Shown in pieces: positions 16,426 through 26,453 of a stretch of DNA of 64,000 bases. Position numbers and translations under genes: made by a program. Numbering within the stretch: position 1 is the first letter of the stretch; each line of letters begins with the position of its first letter. The stretch is taken from positions 248,001 through 312,000 of the forward strand of contig NZ_FQTW01000001.1 in NCBI RefSeq assembly GCF_900129035.1, in the 5' to 3' direction. The notes under the pieces were generated by a model that searched no databases, had not been told where the DNA came from, and worked only from the letters and a program-made list of their open reading frames with translations. Source of the DNA: Psychroflexus salarius. GTDB taxonomy: Bacteria > Bacteroidota > Bacteroidia > Flavobacteriales > Flavobacteriaceae.

Positions 16426-17335
16426 AACAGCTAAAGAATACGCCTTGATTTTCTTAAAAGGTATTGCCATGGGAGCAGCCGACGTTATTCCTGGCGTTTC
16501 AGGTGGTACTATTGCCTTTATTACAGGAATTTATGAAGAGTTAATTACCAGTATTGGTAATATTAATTTCGGCTTAGTTAAAACCTTTAAATCTCACGGT
16601 GTTAAAGCCTTTTGGCAACAGCTCAACGGTAATTTTTTACTTGCATTGCTTATTGGAATTGGCATCAGTGTATTTAGTTTAATGCGCGTTGCCCATTATT
16701 TAATTGAAGAACATCCTATTAAAATTTGGTCTTTTTTCTTTGGTTTAGTTATAGCAAGTGTTTGGTTTATTGGCAAGCAAATATCAAAAATTACACTAGC
16801 CAATGTATTTATCTTTGTTATTGGTGCATTGATTGCCTTTGGAGTTACAAAAATTACACCTGCACAAGGTACAACAAACGAATTTTATTTATTATTGTGT
16901 GGTGCCTTAGCCGTTTGCGCTATGATTTTACCGGGAATTTCTGGTGCGTTTATTTTGTTACTCCTAGGCGCATATCAAACTATTTCTGAAGCCGTTAGCA
17001 GTTTCAACTTTAAAACGATAGCTTTAGTAGGTTTAGGTGCTATTATAGGGCTATTAAGCTTTTCGAAACTTTTAAAATGGCTGTTTAAACATTATAAAGA
17101 TTTAACTTTAGCATTACTTTCAGGTTTTATTTTAGGCTCATTAAATAAAATATGGCCCTGGAAAGAGGTCTTAAAAACGAAAGTGATTAAAGACAAAACT
17201 ATTGTTTTAGCCGAGCAGTCTATATGGCCAAATCAGTTTGAAGGTGAAAATCACTTTTGGCTTGCAGTGGGTTTAATGCTTATAGGTTTTATAAGTATCA
17301 TTATACTCGAAAAAATAGGTGAAAGTAACAACTAA
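16418..17335 (+). CDS. DUF368 membrane protein (PopT-like), copy 1
   Basis: This 305-residue polytopic protein has the DUF368 signature repeated as in inverted halves: GIAMGAADVIPGVSGGTIAFITG (about 11-33) and CAMILPGISGAFILLLLGAY (about 167-186). DUF368 includes PopT, reported as an undecaprenyl-phosphate translocase that recycles the lipid carrier for cell-wall and LPS synthesis. The start is TTG at 16418, inside the end of terC (eight-base overlap). No ATG lies near, and the conserved N-terminal KGIAMGAAD needs this start. The next gene begins at the base after its stop. Confidence 0.88.
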   Translation: MNRTAKEYALIFLKGIAMGAADVIPGVSGGTIAFITGIYEELITSIGNINFGLVKTFKSHGVKAFWQQLNGNFLLALLIGIGISVFSLMRVAHYLIEEHPIKIWSFFFGLVIASVWFIGKQISKITLANVFIFVIGALIAFGVTKITPAQGTTNEFYLLLCGALAVCAMILPGISGAFILLLLGAYQTISEAVSSFNFKTIALVGLGAIIGLLSFSKLLKWLFKHYKDLTLALLSGFILGSLNKIWPWKEVLKTKVIKDKTIVLAEQSIWPNQFEGENHFWLAVGLMLIGFISIIILEKIGESNN

Positions 17336-18349
17336 ATGCAGCAACAACGAACATTTATAGACCAATTTTACCTGTTTATAAAAGGTTTAGCAATGGGAGC
17401 GGCCAATAAAGTTCCTGGTGTTTCTGGTGGCGTTGTGGCTTTTGTTGCTGGCTTTTATGAAGAGTTTATTTATTCTCTACAAAAATTTAATTTTAAATCT
17501 CTTTTGCTTCTTTTTAATGGCCGATTTAGAAGCTTATATCAATATTTGAATTTACGCTTTTTGGGTGTTTTAATTTTAGGAATGGTCTTTAGTTATTTCA
17601 GTGTATCTAAAGTACTAGATTATTTTTTAGAACACTTTGAAATAAAAGTATGGGCTTTGTTTTTCGGTATGATTATTGGGTCTATTTACTATATCTCCAA
17701 AGATTTTAAATTTGAATCTAATGCACAAAAATTGACGATGATTTTTGGAGTTTTAGGTGGCATAGGCATCAGCTTACTAGAACCTGCAACACAAAATGAT
17801 AATTTATGGTTTGTGTTTTTGTGTGGTATTATTAGTGTCTCTGGTATGACATTACCAGGGCTTTCAGGCTCTTTTATACTTATTTTATTAGGGAATTATG
17901 TATTGCTACTGGTCGACTCAGTCAATGCTTTATATGATACGGTAAGCGAATTAGTTAGACTCGATTATAGCTTTTTAAAAAATAGCAACCGCATACGCTT
18001 ATTAAAAGTATTAGGTGTTTTTACAGCGGGTTCTCTGTTTGGCTTAGTGAGTTTATCTCATGCGCTTGGATACTTGTTAAAACATTTTAAAAATCATACT
18101 TTTTCTTTTATCATTGGTTTTATAGCTGGTAGTTTAGGCGTTGTTTGGCCTTGGAAAATTAAAGTATTCAAATTAAATGAGGCTAATGAAATTTTAAAAG
18201 ATCAAAACGGAAACTTTATTATTGAAACTTACCAGCGATATTTACCTGATTTCACAAGTTTAATAACTTGGGTTGAAATTGGCTTCATATTGATTGGTAT
18301 TTCAATTGTATTAGCTTTAATTTGGTTTCCTAAACGTAATAAAACTTAA
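17336..18349 (+). CDS. DUF368 membrane protein (PopT-like), copy 2
   Basis: This 337-residue paralogue of the preceding gene carries KGLAMGAANKVPGVSGGVVAFVAG (about 14-37) and SGMTLPGLSGSFILILLGNY (about 178-197). In copy 2 the first motif has AANKVPG where copy 1 has AADVIPG. The pair may act together or have divided roles in undecaprenyl-phosphate flipping; that is inference. It is longer than copy 1, mainly in the loop near 265-300. The ATG follows the copy 1 stop with no gap, and aroE starts three bases after its own stop. Confidence 0.88.
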   Translation: MQQQRTFIDQFYLFIKGLAMGAANKVPGVSGGVVAFVAGFYEEFIYSLQKFNFKSLLLLFNGRFRSLYQYLNLRFLGVLILGMVFSYFSVSKVLDYFLEHFEIKVWALFFGMIIGSIYYISKDFKFESNAQKLTMIFGVLGGIGISLLEPATQNDNLWFVFLCGIISVSGMTLPGLSGSFILILLGNYVLLLVDSVNALYDTVSELVRLDYSFLKNSNRIRLLKVLGVFTAGSLFGLVSLSHALGYLLKHFKNHTFSFIIGFIAGSLGVVWPWKIKVFKLNEANEILKDQNGNFIIETYQRYLPDFTSLITWVEIGFILIGISIVLALIWFPKRNKT

Positions 18350-18352
18350 ATT

Positions 18353-19081
18353 ATGGATGCGTACGGACTTGTGGGTAAAGACATAGATTATTCGTTTTCA
18401 AAATCATATTTCACAAAGAAATTTCAAAAAGAAGACATCAAAGCAAGCTATAAGAATTTTGATATAGCCGATTTAACTCAACTTAGCGAGATACTTAAGA
18501 GCCATCCAGATTTAAAAGGTTTCAATGTTACAATTCCTTATAAAACTGCTATTATTCCTTTCTTAGACGAGATAGACAGTCAAGCCAAATCGATTAATGC
18601 AGTAAATACCGTTAGAATTGAAAATAAACGATTAAAAGGTTACAATACAGATGTTTACGGTTTTACAAAATCCATGTTTCCTTTAATCGAAAATCATCAC
18701 GAAAGCGCATTAATATTAGGTACTGGCGGCGCTTCTAAAGCTATTAAAAAGTCACTTAGTTCTATTGGTTTTGAAACGCAATTAGTTTCCAGAAAAAAGT
18801 CACCAAACATTATTACTTACAAAGAACTCGACCAAGATATTATACAGTCGCATCAAGTCATCGTCAATTGTACACCATTAGGCACGCATCCTAAAATTGA
18901 TGATCATCCACCGATTCCATATCAATTTTTAACCGACAAACATTTGTTATACGATTTAGTATATAATCCGCCAATTACTACCTTCTTAGCTTTAGGAAAA
19001 GAACATGGTGCTAAATTTTATAATGGTCAAAAAATGTTAGAATTTCAAGCCGAAAAGGCATGGGAAATATGGAATTCGTAA
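18353..19081 (+). CDS. aroE: Shikimate dehydrogenase
   Basis: This enzyme reduces 3-dehydroshikimate to shikimate with NADPH in aromatic amino-acid synthesis. At 242 residues it is slightly short for the family but complete. GLVGKDIDYSFSKSYF gives the shikimate-binding Ser pair, FNVTIPYKTAI contains the catalytic Lys (about residue 65), NTDVYGF the Asp partner, LGTGGASKAI the NADP loop (about 122-131) and VNCTPLGTHP a conserved loop. It closes the terC-DUF368 gene run, three bases downstream of it. Confidence 0.95.
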   Translation: MDAYGLVGKDIDYSFSKSYFTKKFQKEDIKASYKNFDIADLTQLSEILKSHPDLKGFNVTIPYKTAIIPFLDEIDSQAKSINAVNTVRIENKRLKGYNTDVYGFTKSMFPLIENHHESALILGTGGASKAIKKSLSSIGFETQLVSRKKSPNIITYKELDQDIIQSHQVIVNCTPLGTHPKIDDHPPIPYQFLTDKHLLYDLVYNPPITTFLALGKEHGAKFYNGQKMLEFQAEKAWEIWNS

Positions 19082-19267
19082 AATCGATAAGAATGTAATA
19101 AATTTTTCGGTTTTAAAATTAAGAGCATTATTACCAAGTAGTTCTAATAGATTTCAGTCTGAAATGGATAATTAGACTCTTAAATTCAACTAAAATTTTA
19201 AATACTTTGTGTATGTGATGACATGTTAGTATATTTCGTGCTCATACGAACCTTAACATTGAAAGAT

Positions 19268-21346
19268 ATGTCTGACCAGAACAAACCTACTCAGGAAAAC
19301 AACGAAAAACCAATCGAAAACACATCAAACCAACCTGCTGAAAAAACTGATGTGTCTTCTCAAAATAATAATCCTCAAGAAGACCACTCACCCGAAGAAT
19401 CTCTTGAAAATGCAATGGTTGAAGAATCTACACAAGACTCCAGCCAATCAACTTCAGTAGAAAACTCTTCAGAAAAAGAAGAATTTTCAAGTAATGCTAC
19501 TCAGGATGGTTCTGATGAAAAGTCCGAATCAGGAGACCAAACATCTTCTAAAGAAGACGAACATCAAAAAAGTATTGATGAAGCTAATGCTGAAGAAAAT
19601 GAAGATGATGACAACGCAAAACGTCATGATATATTGATGAAAGAATATGAAACCATGTCTATCGATGAATTGGTTTTAGAACTTAAAAAACTACTGAAAG
19701 AAGAGAAAGTTCAAAATATTCGTGACCATGTTAACCAAATAAAAACTGAATTTGATAAGCAATTTAATGCCATTGTTGAAGAAAAGAAAGAAGAGTTTAT
19801 TGCTGAAGGCGGCAATATTATAGATTTTCACTATTCGTCACCAGTCAAAAAAGAATTTTACGAAACTTACTTTAATTATCGAGAAAAACGCGATAATTAC
19901 TACTCACAACTCAAGAAAAATTTAAACCAAAACCTTAGCGTTCGTTTAGGTATTATTGAAGAATTAAAAAATATGATCGGTTCTGGTGAAAGTATGTCGG
20001 CTAGCTTTCAGCAATTTAAAGAATTGCAAGAACGTTGGCAAAATGCAGGTCCAGTACCAAAAGCTGATTATTCTACTTTGTGGAATAATTATCACCATCA
20101 TGTAGAGCGTTTTTACGATTTCTTGCATTTAGACCGTGAGTTTAGAGATATGGATTTTAAATATAATCTCGACCAAAAGTTAAAATTAATTACACGAGCT
20201 GAAGAATTAGTTGAAGATGATGATGTTAATCGTGCCTTTAGAGAGTTACAATTACTGCACAAAATGTGGAAAGAAGAACTTGGTCCCGTTGCAAAAGAAT
20301 ACCGCGATGATATCTGGGAAAAGTTTAGTGAAGCCACCAAAAAAATTCATGATAAACGCCATGAATATTTTGACAAGTTAGATGAAGAGCGAGAAGACAA
20401 CTTAAAAGTTAAGCTTGATGTCATTGAGCAAATTCAAAAAATTGCCGATAAAGACATTAAATCTCATAATGATGCCCAACAAAAGATTAAAAACATAGAG
20501 AAATTACGTGACATCTTTTTTAAAGCTGGTAAAGTTCCACGTAAAGACAATGAAAAAACTTGGGACCAATTTAAGTCGGCAACAAGAAGTTTTAATAAAA
20601 AGAAAAACAACTTCTATAAAAACTTAAAAAAAGAGCAATTTGAAAATCTCGAGAAAAAACGCGAGTTAATCAAAATTGCTAATGAACATAAAGACAGTAA
20701 TGATTTTGATGCTTCAACGCCTTTGATGAAGAAAATTCAAAATGAGTGGAAACAAATTGGTCACGTTCCTAGAAAAGATAGCGACAAAATTTGGAAAGAA
20801 TTTAAAGATGCTTGTAATCACTACTTCAACCGTTTCCATGAACATAAACGCGAAGACAATAAAGAAGAATTTGAAGCATTTAATCAGAAAAAAGACCTTG
20901 TTGCAGAGTTGAAACAAGTTAATTTAACTGGCAGCGATGAAGAAAAAATAAATCAAGTTAAGGCATTTATTGAAAAATGGAATGAGCTTGGAAATGTCCC
21001 TAATCATAAACGCTATATTGAAGGTAAATTTTATAAAGCCCTTGACCAGCTATTTAAAGATATCGATATTTCTCGCAAAGAAGCTGAACTTATTAAGTAT
21101 GAAAACAAGCTTCAAGACCTTGATGAGACAACCGATACTCGCAAAATCAAGCGTGAAGAAACCTTCTTAAGAAAACGTATTGATGAAACAGTTTCAGAGA
21201 AAAATCAATTAGAAAACAATTTGCAATTCTTTTCATCAGATAATAAAGACAACCCAGTTGTTAACGACGTTAGAAATAAAATTAAAAAATTAGAAGAAGA
21301 TTTAGATATGTGGAAAACTAAACTCGATAAAATTAGAAGGTTATAG
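19268..21346 (+). CDS. DUF349 repeat protein with acidic disordered N-terminus
   Basis: The ATG at 19268 gives a 692-residue protein starting MSDQNKPTQ; a frame-open ATG at 19223 would add a weakly hydrophobic stretch unlike the rest and is less likely. Residues about 1-120 are Ser/Glu/Gln/Asp-rich and probably disordered. From about 130 to 660 there are repeated DUF349 helical units recognisable by LW..Y/F...... and WKQIGHVPRKDSDKIWKEFK-like sequence, ending in a coiled coil. No enzymatic motif is seen and the function is unknown. The methyltransferase gene begins four bases after the stop. Confidence 0.85.
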   Translation: MSDQNKPTQENNEKPIENTSNQPAEKTDVSSQNNNPQEDHSPEESLENAMVEESTQDSSQSTSVENSSEKEEFSSNATQDGSDEKSESGDQTSSKEDEHQKSIDEANAEENEDDDNAKRHDILMKEYETMSIDELVLELKKLLKEEKVQNIRDHVNQIKTEFDKQFNAIVEEKKEEFIAEGGNIIDFHYSSPVKKEFYETYFNYREKRDNYYSQLKKNLNQNLSVRLGIIEELKNMIGSGESMSASFQQFKELQERWQNAGPVPKADYSTLWNNYHHHVERFYDFLHLDREFRDMDFKYNLDQKLKLITRAEELVEDDDVNRAFRELQLLHKMWKEELGPVAKEYRDDIWEKFSEATKKIHDKRHEYFDKLDEEREDNLKVKLDVIEQIQKIADKDIKSHNDAQQKIKNIEKLRDIFFKAGKVPRKDNEKTWDQFKSATRSFNKKKNNFYKNLKKEQFENLEKKRELIKIANEHKDSNDFDASTPLMKKIQNEWKQIGHVPRKDSDKIWKEFKDACNHYFNRFHEHKREDNKEEFEAFNQKKDLVAELKQVNLTGSDEEKINQVKAFIEKWNELGNVPNHKRYIEGKFYKALDQLFKDIDISRKEAELIKYENKLQDLDETTDTRKIKREETFLRKRIDETVSEKNQLENNLQFFSSDNKDNPVVNDVRNKIKKLEEDLDMWKTKLDKIRRL

Positions 21347-21350
21347 TTTC

Positions 21351-22025
21351 ATGACAAATCATTCATCAAAAAAAAGCTTTACCAAGCCATGTAAATTATG
21401 CTCAGGTAAAGCTTTTTATTTTACTGAAACTCATAAGAGAACCTATTATCGATGTAGTAACTGCAGCTTAATTTTTTTAGACTCTAATTTTTATGTTAGC
21501 CCTAAAACAGAGCAAACCCGATATGAAACCCATAACAATGACGTTACTGACGTTCGTTATCAAAACTTTGTTTCACCAATAACAGATGCTGTAGCGTCCA
21601 AGTTTTCTTCAAATTCTGTTGGCTTAGATTACGGATGTGGTACAGGTCCAGTAGCTACCTTCGTGCTTCAAAATAAAGGTTTTAAAAACATCAAGCTATA
21701 TGACCCATATTTTGAACCACATGAAGCTTATCTGACCTCCAATACTTACGATTTTATCATTTGCTGTGAAGTGATGGAACACTTCTACGAACCTTTTAAA
21801 GAGTTTAAAGGTTTAAGCCGTTTACTAAAACCAGACGGTGTTTTATACTGTAAAACCAAACTGTTTAGTGAAAAGAAAAACACCGCTGATTTTGAACAAT
21901 GGCACTACAAAAATGATGAAACGCATGTTTGTTTTTTCAACCGAAAAAGTTTAGAATTTATCGCACAGCAATTCTCTTTAAAACTTGATAGAAAAGACAA
22001 TCAATTAATTAGTTTTATAGCTTAA
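21351..22025 (+). CDS. Class I SAM-dependent methyltransferase with zinc-ribbon N-terminus
   Basis: In this 224-residue protein an N-terminal four-cysteine knuckle (CKLC and CSNC, about residues 14-37) precedes a Rossmann methyltransferase. Motif I is GLDYGCGTGPVATF (about 91-104), followed by YDPYFEP and CCEVMEHFYEP. The layout matches methyltransferase type 11/12 proteins annotated near DUF349 genes in this group. The substrate is unknown. It is probably co-transcribed with the DUF349 gene (four-base gap). The end overlaps the convergent TPR gene by 11 bases. Confidence 0.83.
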   Translation: MTNHSSKKSFTKPCKLCSGKAFYFTETHKRTYYRCSNCSLIFLDSNFYVSPKTEQTRYETHNNDVTDVRYQNFVSPITDAVASKFSSNSVGLDYGCGTGPVATFVLQNKGFKNIKLYDPYFEPHEAYLTSNTYDFIICCEVMEHFYEPFKEFKGLSRLLKPDGVLYCKTKLFSEKKNTADFEQWHYKNDETHVCFFNRKSLEFIAQQFSLKLDRKDNQLISFIA

Positions 22026-23418
22026 TATGATGTTTTTCTAAAACACTTACAACATGACCATCAACTAACATTTCAGGAAATAATAGGTGGTTATCTTCTA
22101 TACAAGTCGGCTGTAATTGAATGGTTTTAACTAAGTAATCAATAGCCTTAGAAGTTTGACCTAACTGGTAGTAAATCCCTGAAAATCTAAAAAATATTTC
22201 GGCATTGGTAGGAAAAAAATCACTCGCTTGCTGACATGCGATTAAAGCTTCTTGGTAATTTTTTTCCTGAATAAAGGCGTTTATTTGTAATAACCAAACT
22301 TCAATTTCAAAATTACCTAGATTAAGACTCTTCTTTAAACCGTAAGCACTATCTGCTGAATTCCCTAATTCTTGATTAATGATAGCGTAGTGTTTCCAAT
22401 ACAACACGTTTTCTTCATCAATATTAATAGCTTTATTAATGTAATATAAAGCTTGTTTAAAGGATTTTTCTTTAATGTAAAAATCTGATAAAGCTAGCCA
22501 GATTTTATCCATTAATGGGTCTTCATGAACCGCTTGCTTAAAATACTTGAGTGCTTTTTGCTTTTGGCCTAGTGCGTAATAACATTTTCCAATCCGCAAA
22601 TAAGCAAATGCAGTTGGGTCATCAAGCTGTAAAGTTATTGAATACGTATCAATAGCTTCTTTATGTCTGTTTAAGCGTTCTAAAACTTTTGCCTTTTCTA
22701 GATAAGCACCAACAAAATATTCATCTGAAATAATGGCATATTCAAAAGCATTAAGTGCTTTACTAAGCTGATTATCCTCAAAATATAACTTTCCTAATTG
22801 ATGCCAAGCAATTTCAGAATAAGGGTTTTCATTAATAACCGCTTCTAAAAACTGAACCGCTTGTTCGCGTTGATTTAAAAAATCGAAACAATAAATTACA
22901 TTATACAAAGCTGTATAATCTGTTTTATCAATTTTAACGCAAGACATATAGGCCTGCTTAGCTTGTTCAAAATTTTCAATAAACAAGTATTCCATACCTA
23001 ACATGCTGTAAACATCGGCAGCTTCATCGGTACATTTTAAGGCTTGGTTTAAAATTTTTATAGCCGCTTCGTGATCGTCTTTTTTAGATAAAACACTTGC
23101 AATTAGCAGTAAAACTTCATCATTAGTTGGCTCTAATACTTTTAACTCATCTAAAAGTTCTACAGCTTCAGTTAACTTGTCTTCAAGTACTAAAACTTCA
23201 GCTTTTAAAAGGCGTAAATTAGTGGCTAGTGGATGCTGATCAAGACCCATTTTTAGAGCTTTTTTAGCAAGGACTAATTTACCAGTGTCCATATAATGTA
23301 CCACGATATTTTCAAATTCAGCCAAATCAAAAAATAAAACATGATTGGTTTTAAGCATCATTTCAAATTTGTCTATTGGGAAGTTGAAATCATCATGTTG
23401 AAATGGATCTAATTTCAT
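22015..23418 (-). CDS. Tetratricopeptide-repeat protein
   Basis: This 467-residue protein is almost entirely TPR helices. Repeats show A...Y..A and P pattern residues, for example AAIKILNQALKCTDEAADVYSMLGMEYL and KALNAFEYAIISDEYFVGAYLEKA, from about residue 50 to 440. No signal peptide or catalytic domain is visible, so it is probably a cytoplasmic scaffold or adaptor. It lies 84 bases downstream of the aminotransferase gene on the same strand and could share its transcript. The function is not known. Confidence 0.88.
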   Translation of the reverse strand: MKLDPFQHDDFNFPIDKFEMMLKTNHVLFFDLAEFENIVVHYMDTGKLVLAKKALKMGLDQHPLATNLRLLKAEVLVLEDKLTEAVELLDELKVLEPTNDEVLLLIASVLSKKDDHEAAIKILNQALKCTDEAADVYSMLGMEYLFIENFEQAKQAYMSCVKIDKTDYTALYNVIYCFDFLNQREQAVQFLEAVINENPYSEIAWHQLGKLYFEDNQLSKALNAFEYAIISDEYFVGAYLEKAKVLERLNRHKEAIDTYSITLQLDDPTAFAYLRIGKCYYALGQKQKALKYFKQAVHEDPLMDKIWLALSDFYIKEKSFKQALYYINKAINIDEENVLYWKHYAIINQELGNSADSAYGLKKSLNLGNFEIEVWLLQINAFIQEKNYQEALIACQQASDFFPTNAEIFFRFSGIYYQLGQTSKAIDYLVKTIQLQPTCIEDNHLLFPEMLVDGHVVSVLEKHHIKL

Positions 23419-23502
23419 GTAAAAAATTTTTGGTTAAGATAAGCTTGAATTTGAAAACAAAAGACGATTAAATAAAAATCTTATCAACAATTTAATTAAC
23501 AA

Positions 23503-24687
23503 TTAGCGCGATTTATAGTTGTCTAGTATATCAATAATAATGCCACAGCCTTTTTTAATCTCTTCGGTTGAAATGGTTAGCGGTGGAGACATACGTACAG
23601 CACGTTTTTCATAAAGTAGCCAAAACAATATTAACTGCTGATTTTTAGCCTCTAGCACCAGATAATTAGCCATTTCAGGGTTTTTACAAATTATGGCTAA
23701 CATTAAACCTTTGCCTCTTACCTCTTCTATGAGTTCGTGTTGAAGTAAGCTTCTAAAAAGCTGTTCTTTTTCTAAGGTTTGGTCTATTAAGTTTGTTGTT
23801 AAAAGCGTTTCTAGAGTTGCTTTAGCTGCTGCTGCAATGACAGGATGCCCACCAAAAGTGGTAATATGACTCATTTTAGGCTTATCGCTTAAAGTTTTCA
23901 TTAAAGTTTCTGAAGCTACAAACGCTCCTATTGGCATTCCTGAGGCCATTGCTTTTCCGATCACTAAAATATCAGGAATAACCTCATAATGCTCAAAACC
24001 GAAAAGTTTCCCTGTTCGACCGAAACCAGGTTGAATTTCGTCTAAAATCAATAATGCACCTACAGCTTTACAATGTTGTTTTAATAATTTTAAATAGTCG
24101 TTCTTAGGTTCAATAAAGCCTGCGCCACCTTGTATGGTTTCAACAATAACGGCAGCCGTATTTGTGGTAATACAATTAAAACAAGTGGTATTGTTAAATT
24201 CAATATGAGTGATGTCTGGAACTAAAGGCTTAAATGGTGCAGTGCGCTCTTCATAATCCATTAAACTTAATGCACCAAAAGAATTGCCATGATAACAAAA
24301 CTTAGCCGCAATTATTTGCGATCGTCCGGTTGCTCTCCTCGCTAGCTTCATCGAGGCATCTATAGCTTCTGTGCCACTATTAACTAAATAAGTTGTGTTT
24401 AAAGGTTCAGGTAAGTGCTGCGCTAATAATCTAGCATATTCAACAGCTGGCTTTTGTACATATTCTCCATAAACCATCACATGCATATATTGGTCGACTT
24501 GTCTTTTAATAGCCTCGACAACTTCTGGATGCGAATGCCCTAAACCATTGGCTGATACACCAGCAACAAAGTCTAAATGGGCTTTACCATCAGCGGTGAA
24601 AATATAAGAACCTTTGGCGTGTGATATTTCTAAACCTAACGGATGTGGTGTAGTTTGTGCTTGATATTTATAAAAGTCCGATTTCAA
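23503..24687 (-). CDS. Class III (aspartate aminotransferase-family) aminotransferase
   Basis: This 394-residue PLP enzyme of the ornithine/acetylornithine/GABA aminotransferase fold has LVNSGTEAIDASMKLARRAT (about 101-120), the cofactor Asp in LILDEIQPGFGRTG (about 213-226) and Lys245 in IGKAMASGMPIG. No arginine-synthesis genes are nearby, so the amino donor cannot be fixed. It is two bases downstream of the OstA-like gene, so they are co-transcribed; the functional link to LPS transport is unclear. Confidence 0.88.
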   Translation of the reverse strand: MKSDFYKYQAQTTPHPLGLEISHAKGSYIFTADGKAHLDFVAGVSANGLGHSHPEVVEAIKRQVDQYMHVMVYGEYVQKPAVEYARLLAQHLPEPLNTTYLVNSGTEAIDASMKLARRATGRSQIIAAKFCYHGNSFGALSLMDYEERTAPFKPLVPDITHIEFNNTTCFNCITTNTAAVIVETIQGGAGFIEPKNDYLKLLKQHCKAVGALLILDEIQPGFGRTGKLFGFEHYEVIPDILVIGKAMASGMPIGAFVASETLMKTLSDKPKMSHITTFGGHPVIAAAAKATLETLLTTNLIDQTLEKEQLFRSLLQHELIEEVRGKGLMLAIICKNPEMANYLVLEAKNQQLILFWLLYEKRAVRMSPPLTISTEEIKKGCGIIIDILDNYKSR

Positions 24688-24689
24688 AT

Positions 24690-26360
24690 TTAATCGTTTA
24701 TTGGGTTAGACTTTTTAGGCTTTTGCTTATTTGAACTATTGTTTCTTAAAACAGATTTATCATTCAAATTCAATTGAAGTTCAGGTTTTTGGGGTTGTTT
24801 AGAGAATGGTTTGCGATCTTCTTTAAACTCACCTATAATCGGTTTTGATTTATAGGATTTTCGGTTGCTAAATAAATCTTTTTTTGAACGTATTTGTTCT
24901 TCGCCACGCCAATTAAAACCTTTTAGTTTTCTTGCGTTTGGTGGCATTTTAGATTCTGGATAAGTTTTATCATCAGGCTGATTATAGTAATAAATATCAA
25001 CTATTTTTTGGTCTTCAAATATGAGTTTAATGGTTGAAGCTAAAGCCTTATTAATTCCAAATAAATCGCCGTTTTCTTCTCTAATGTAGTAAATGGTTTC
25101 TGTGTTTTTAATGACATTAACCTCATTTAATTCATTATCTTCAAACAAACCGTATAAAAATTTACCTTTAACTTGATTAAAACCTTCTATAGTATCTTTT
25201 TGAATCATAAAACTGTTGTTATACACTTTTAGTGAATCAAGTTTGTTTGTAAGCGTATCATTAATAAGCTGAATTGTATCACCTGTAATTTGCTTATTTT
25301 CAGACCACAAAACAGGATTTCCGATCATTTTGGTAATGCCAGTAACTTCATCTAAATGAAGTGAATCTGATTTACCATTCAAATTTTGTTTGAATAAGCG
25401 AACATCATAATAAGCACTAACTTTTCTAAATTTAGATTTCCCAGTAATTAATAAGGTATCGCTAGCTATAAATAAAGAGTCTTGTTGCTGAAGACTTGCT
25501 ATATAAGGTGTTTTAGTAACGATAATTGAATCTTTATCCTTAAAAACTTCAGCATAATTACCATATAAAGTAGAGGCGTTTGCTGTATCTACAACGCGAA
25601 TATTTTGAGTTGCTGAAGCATAATTTCGTTTACGGTTGAAGTAAATACTGTCACCATATAAATCGCGATTTTCGTATTTAACATTAGCATCTTTCACAAA
25701 ATAGCCTTGGTCCGATTTGGTGTCGTAGTAACCTTTTTTGCAAAAAACGGTGCCAGATTCACTAAGAATTGTTGATGGCCCATACAAATAGGCATGACCT
25801 GTTTCTGGATAAAAGACAATTTGTTCAGAGGTGATATTATAATCTGGATGTGAGACTTCTACTTGTTGTCTAAAACTATATTTTTTGGCTGGCATATCAT
25901 AGTTACCATAAATACTAGTAATCGTACTTACTGAATCTTTCACAGTTCCGCCGCTTCTATAAAATGCATTTTGTTTTTGGCGATCAAAAAAAAGTGAATC
26001 GGTTGTTAAGGTATTGCTTGGTGTTATTAGTTTGACATCATCACTTGCAAATGCAAATTTAGAGTTGCCATCGTACTCGGCGTATTTAGAAAACATTTTT
26101 ATCGTATCACCTTGATTCATTTTTACTTGACCAAAAGCTCTAAAAAAATTATCTTCCTGATAAAAAACAGCTTGATCACACCAAACTTCTATGCCTTCAT
26201 GTTTAAAATATACTTGTTGATTAACTTTGCTAAATAGTAAAGCTTCAGGGTATTTTTGTTGATCCTTACTCGTACGGTCACTCTCATAGTAAATTTCACG
26301 ATTTTGTGAAAAGCTAACTACAGATATTAGAATAAACGAGCAAAAAATAAGATGTTTCAA
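24690..26360 (-). CDS. OstA-like (LptA/OstA N-domain) envelope protein
   Basis: This 556-residue secreted protein has a signal peptide (cleavage near SFSQ, residue 19) and repeated OstA/LptA-type beta-jellyroll motifs: FRAFGQVKMNQGDTIKMFSKYAEYDG, TSEQIVFYPETGHAYLYGPS and NYASATQNIRVV across about 40-390. The C-terminus is Lys/Pro/Asn-rich and probably disordered. It is predicted to act in the periplasmic lipopolysaccharide bridge. The start codon is TTG (26358-26360, minus); no ATG is available before the signal peptide. Promoter elements at 26378-26409 support this start. Confidence 0.85.
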   Translation of the reverse strand: MKHLIFCSFILISVVSFSQNREIYYESDRTSKDQQKYPEALLFSKVNQQVYFKHEGIEVWCDQAVFYQEDNFFRAFGQVKMNQGDTIKMFSKYAEYDGNSKFAFASDDVKLITPSNTLTTDSLFFDRQKQNAFYRSGGTVKDSVSTITSIYGNYDMPAKKYSFRQQVEVSHPDYNITSEQIVFYPETGHAYLYGPSTILSESGTVFCKKGYYDTKSDQGYFVKDANVKYENRDLYGDSIYFNRKRNYASATQNIRVVDTANASTLYGNYAEVFKDKDSIIVTKTPYIASLQQQDSLFIASDTLLITGKSKFRKVSAYYDVRLFKQNLNGKSDSLHLDEVTGITKMIGNPVLWSENKQITGDTIQLINDTLTNKLDSLKVYNNSFMIQKDTIEGFNQVKGKFLYGLFEDNELNEVNVIKNTETIYYIREENGDLFGINKALASTIKLIFEDQKIVDIYYYNQPDDKTYPESKMPPNARKLKGFNWRGEEQIRSKKDLFSNRKSYKSKPIIGEFKEDRKPFSKQPQKPELQLNLNDKSVLRNNSSNKQKPKKSNPIND

Positions 26361-26377
26361 AGACTATATTTTTTTGA

Positions 26378-26409
26378 CAAAATTACACATTTAGCTTGTT
26401 GCAGACCAA
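26378..26409 (-). promoter_or_regulatory. Promoter of the OstA-like operon
   Basis: Minus-strand TAATTTTG (26378-26385) is an exact -7 box; TTG (26407-26409) lies 21 bases upstream as the -33 element. The distance to the TTG start codon at 26360 is 17 bases. Confidence 0.6.
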
Positions 26410-26453
26410 AATTGTATTAATAAATAAGATAATATCTTGTTTAGTAATTTTAA

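Noticed and set aside
19223-19267. Earlier start for the DUF349 protein
   Set aside because: The extra residues are hydrophobic and unlike homologue starts; MSDQ at 19268 is more natural.
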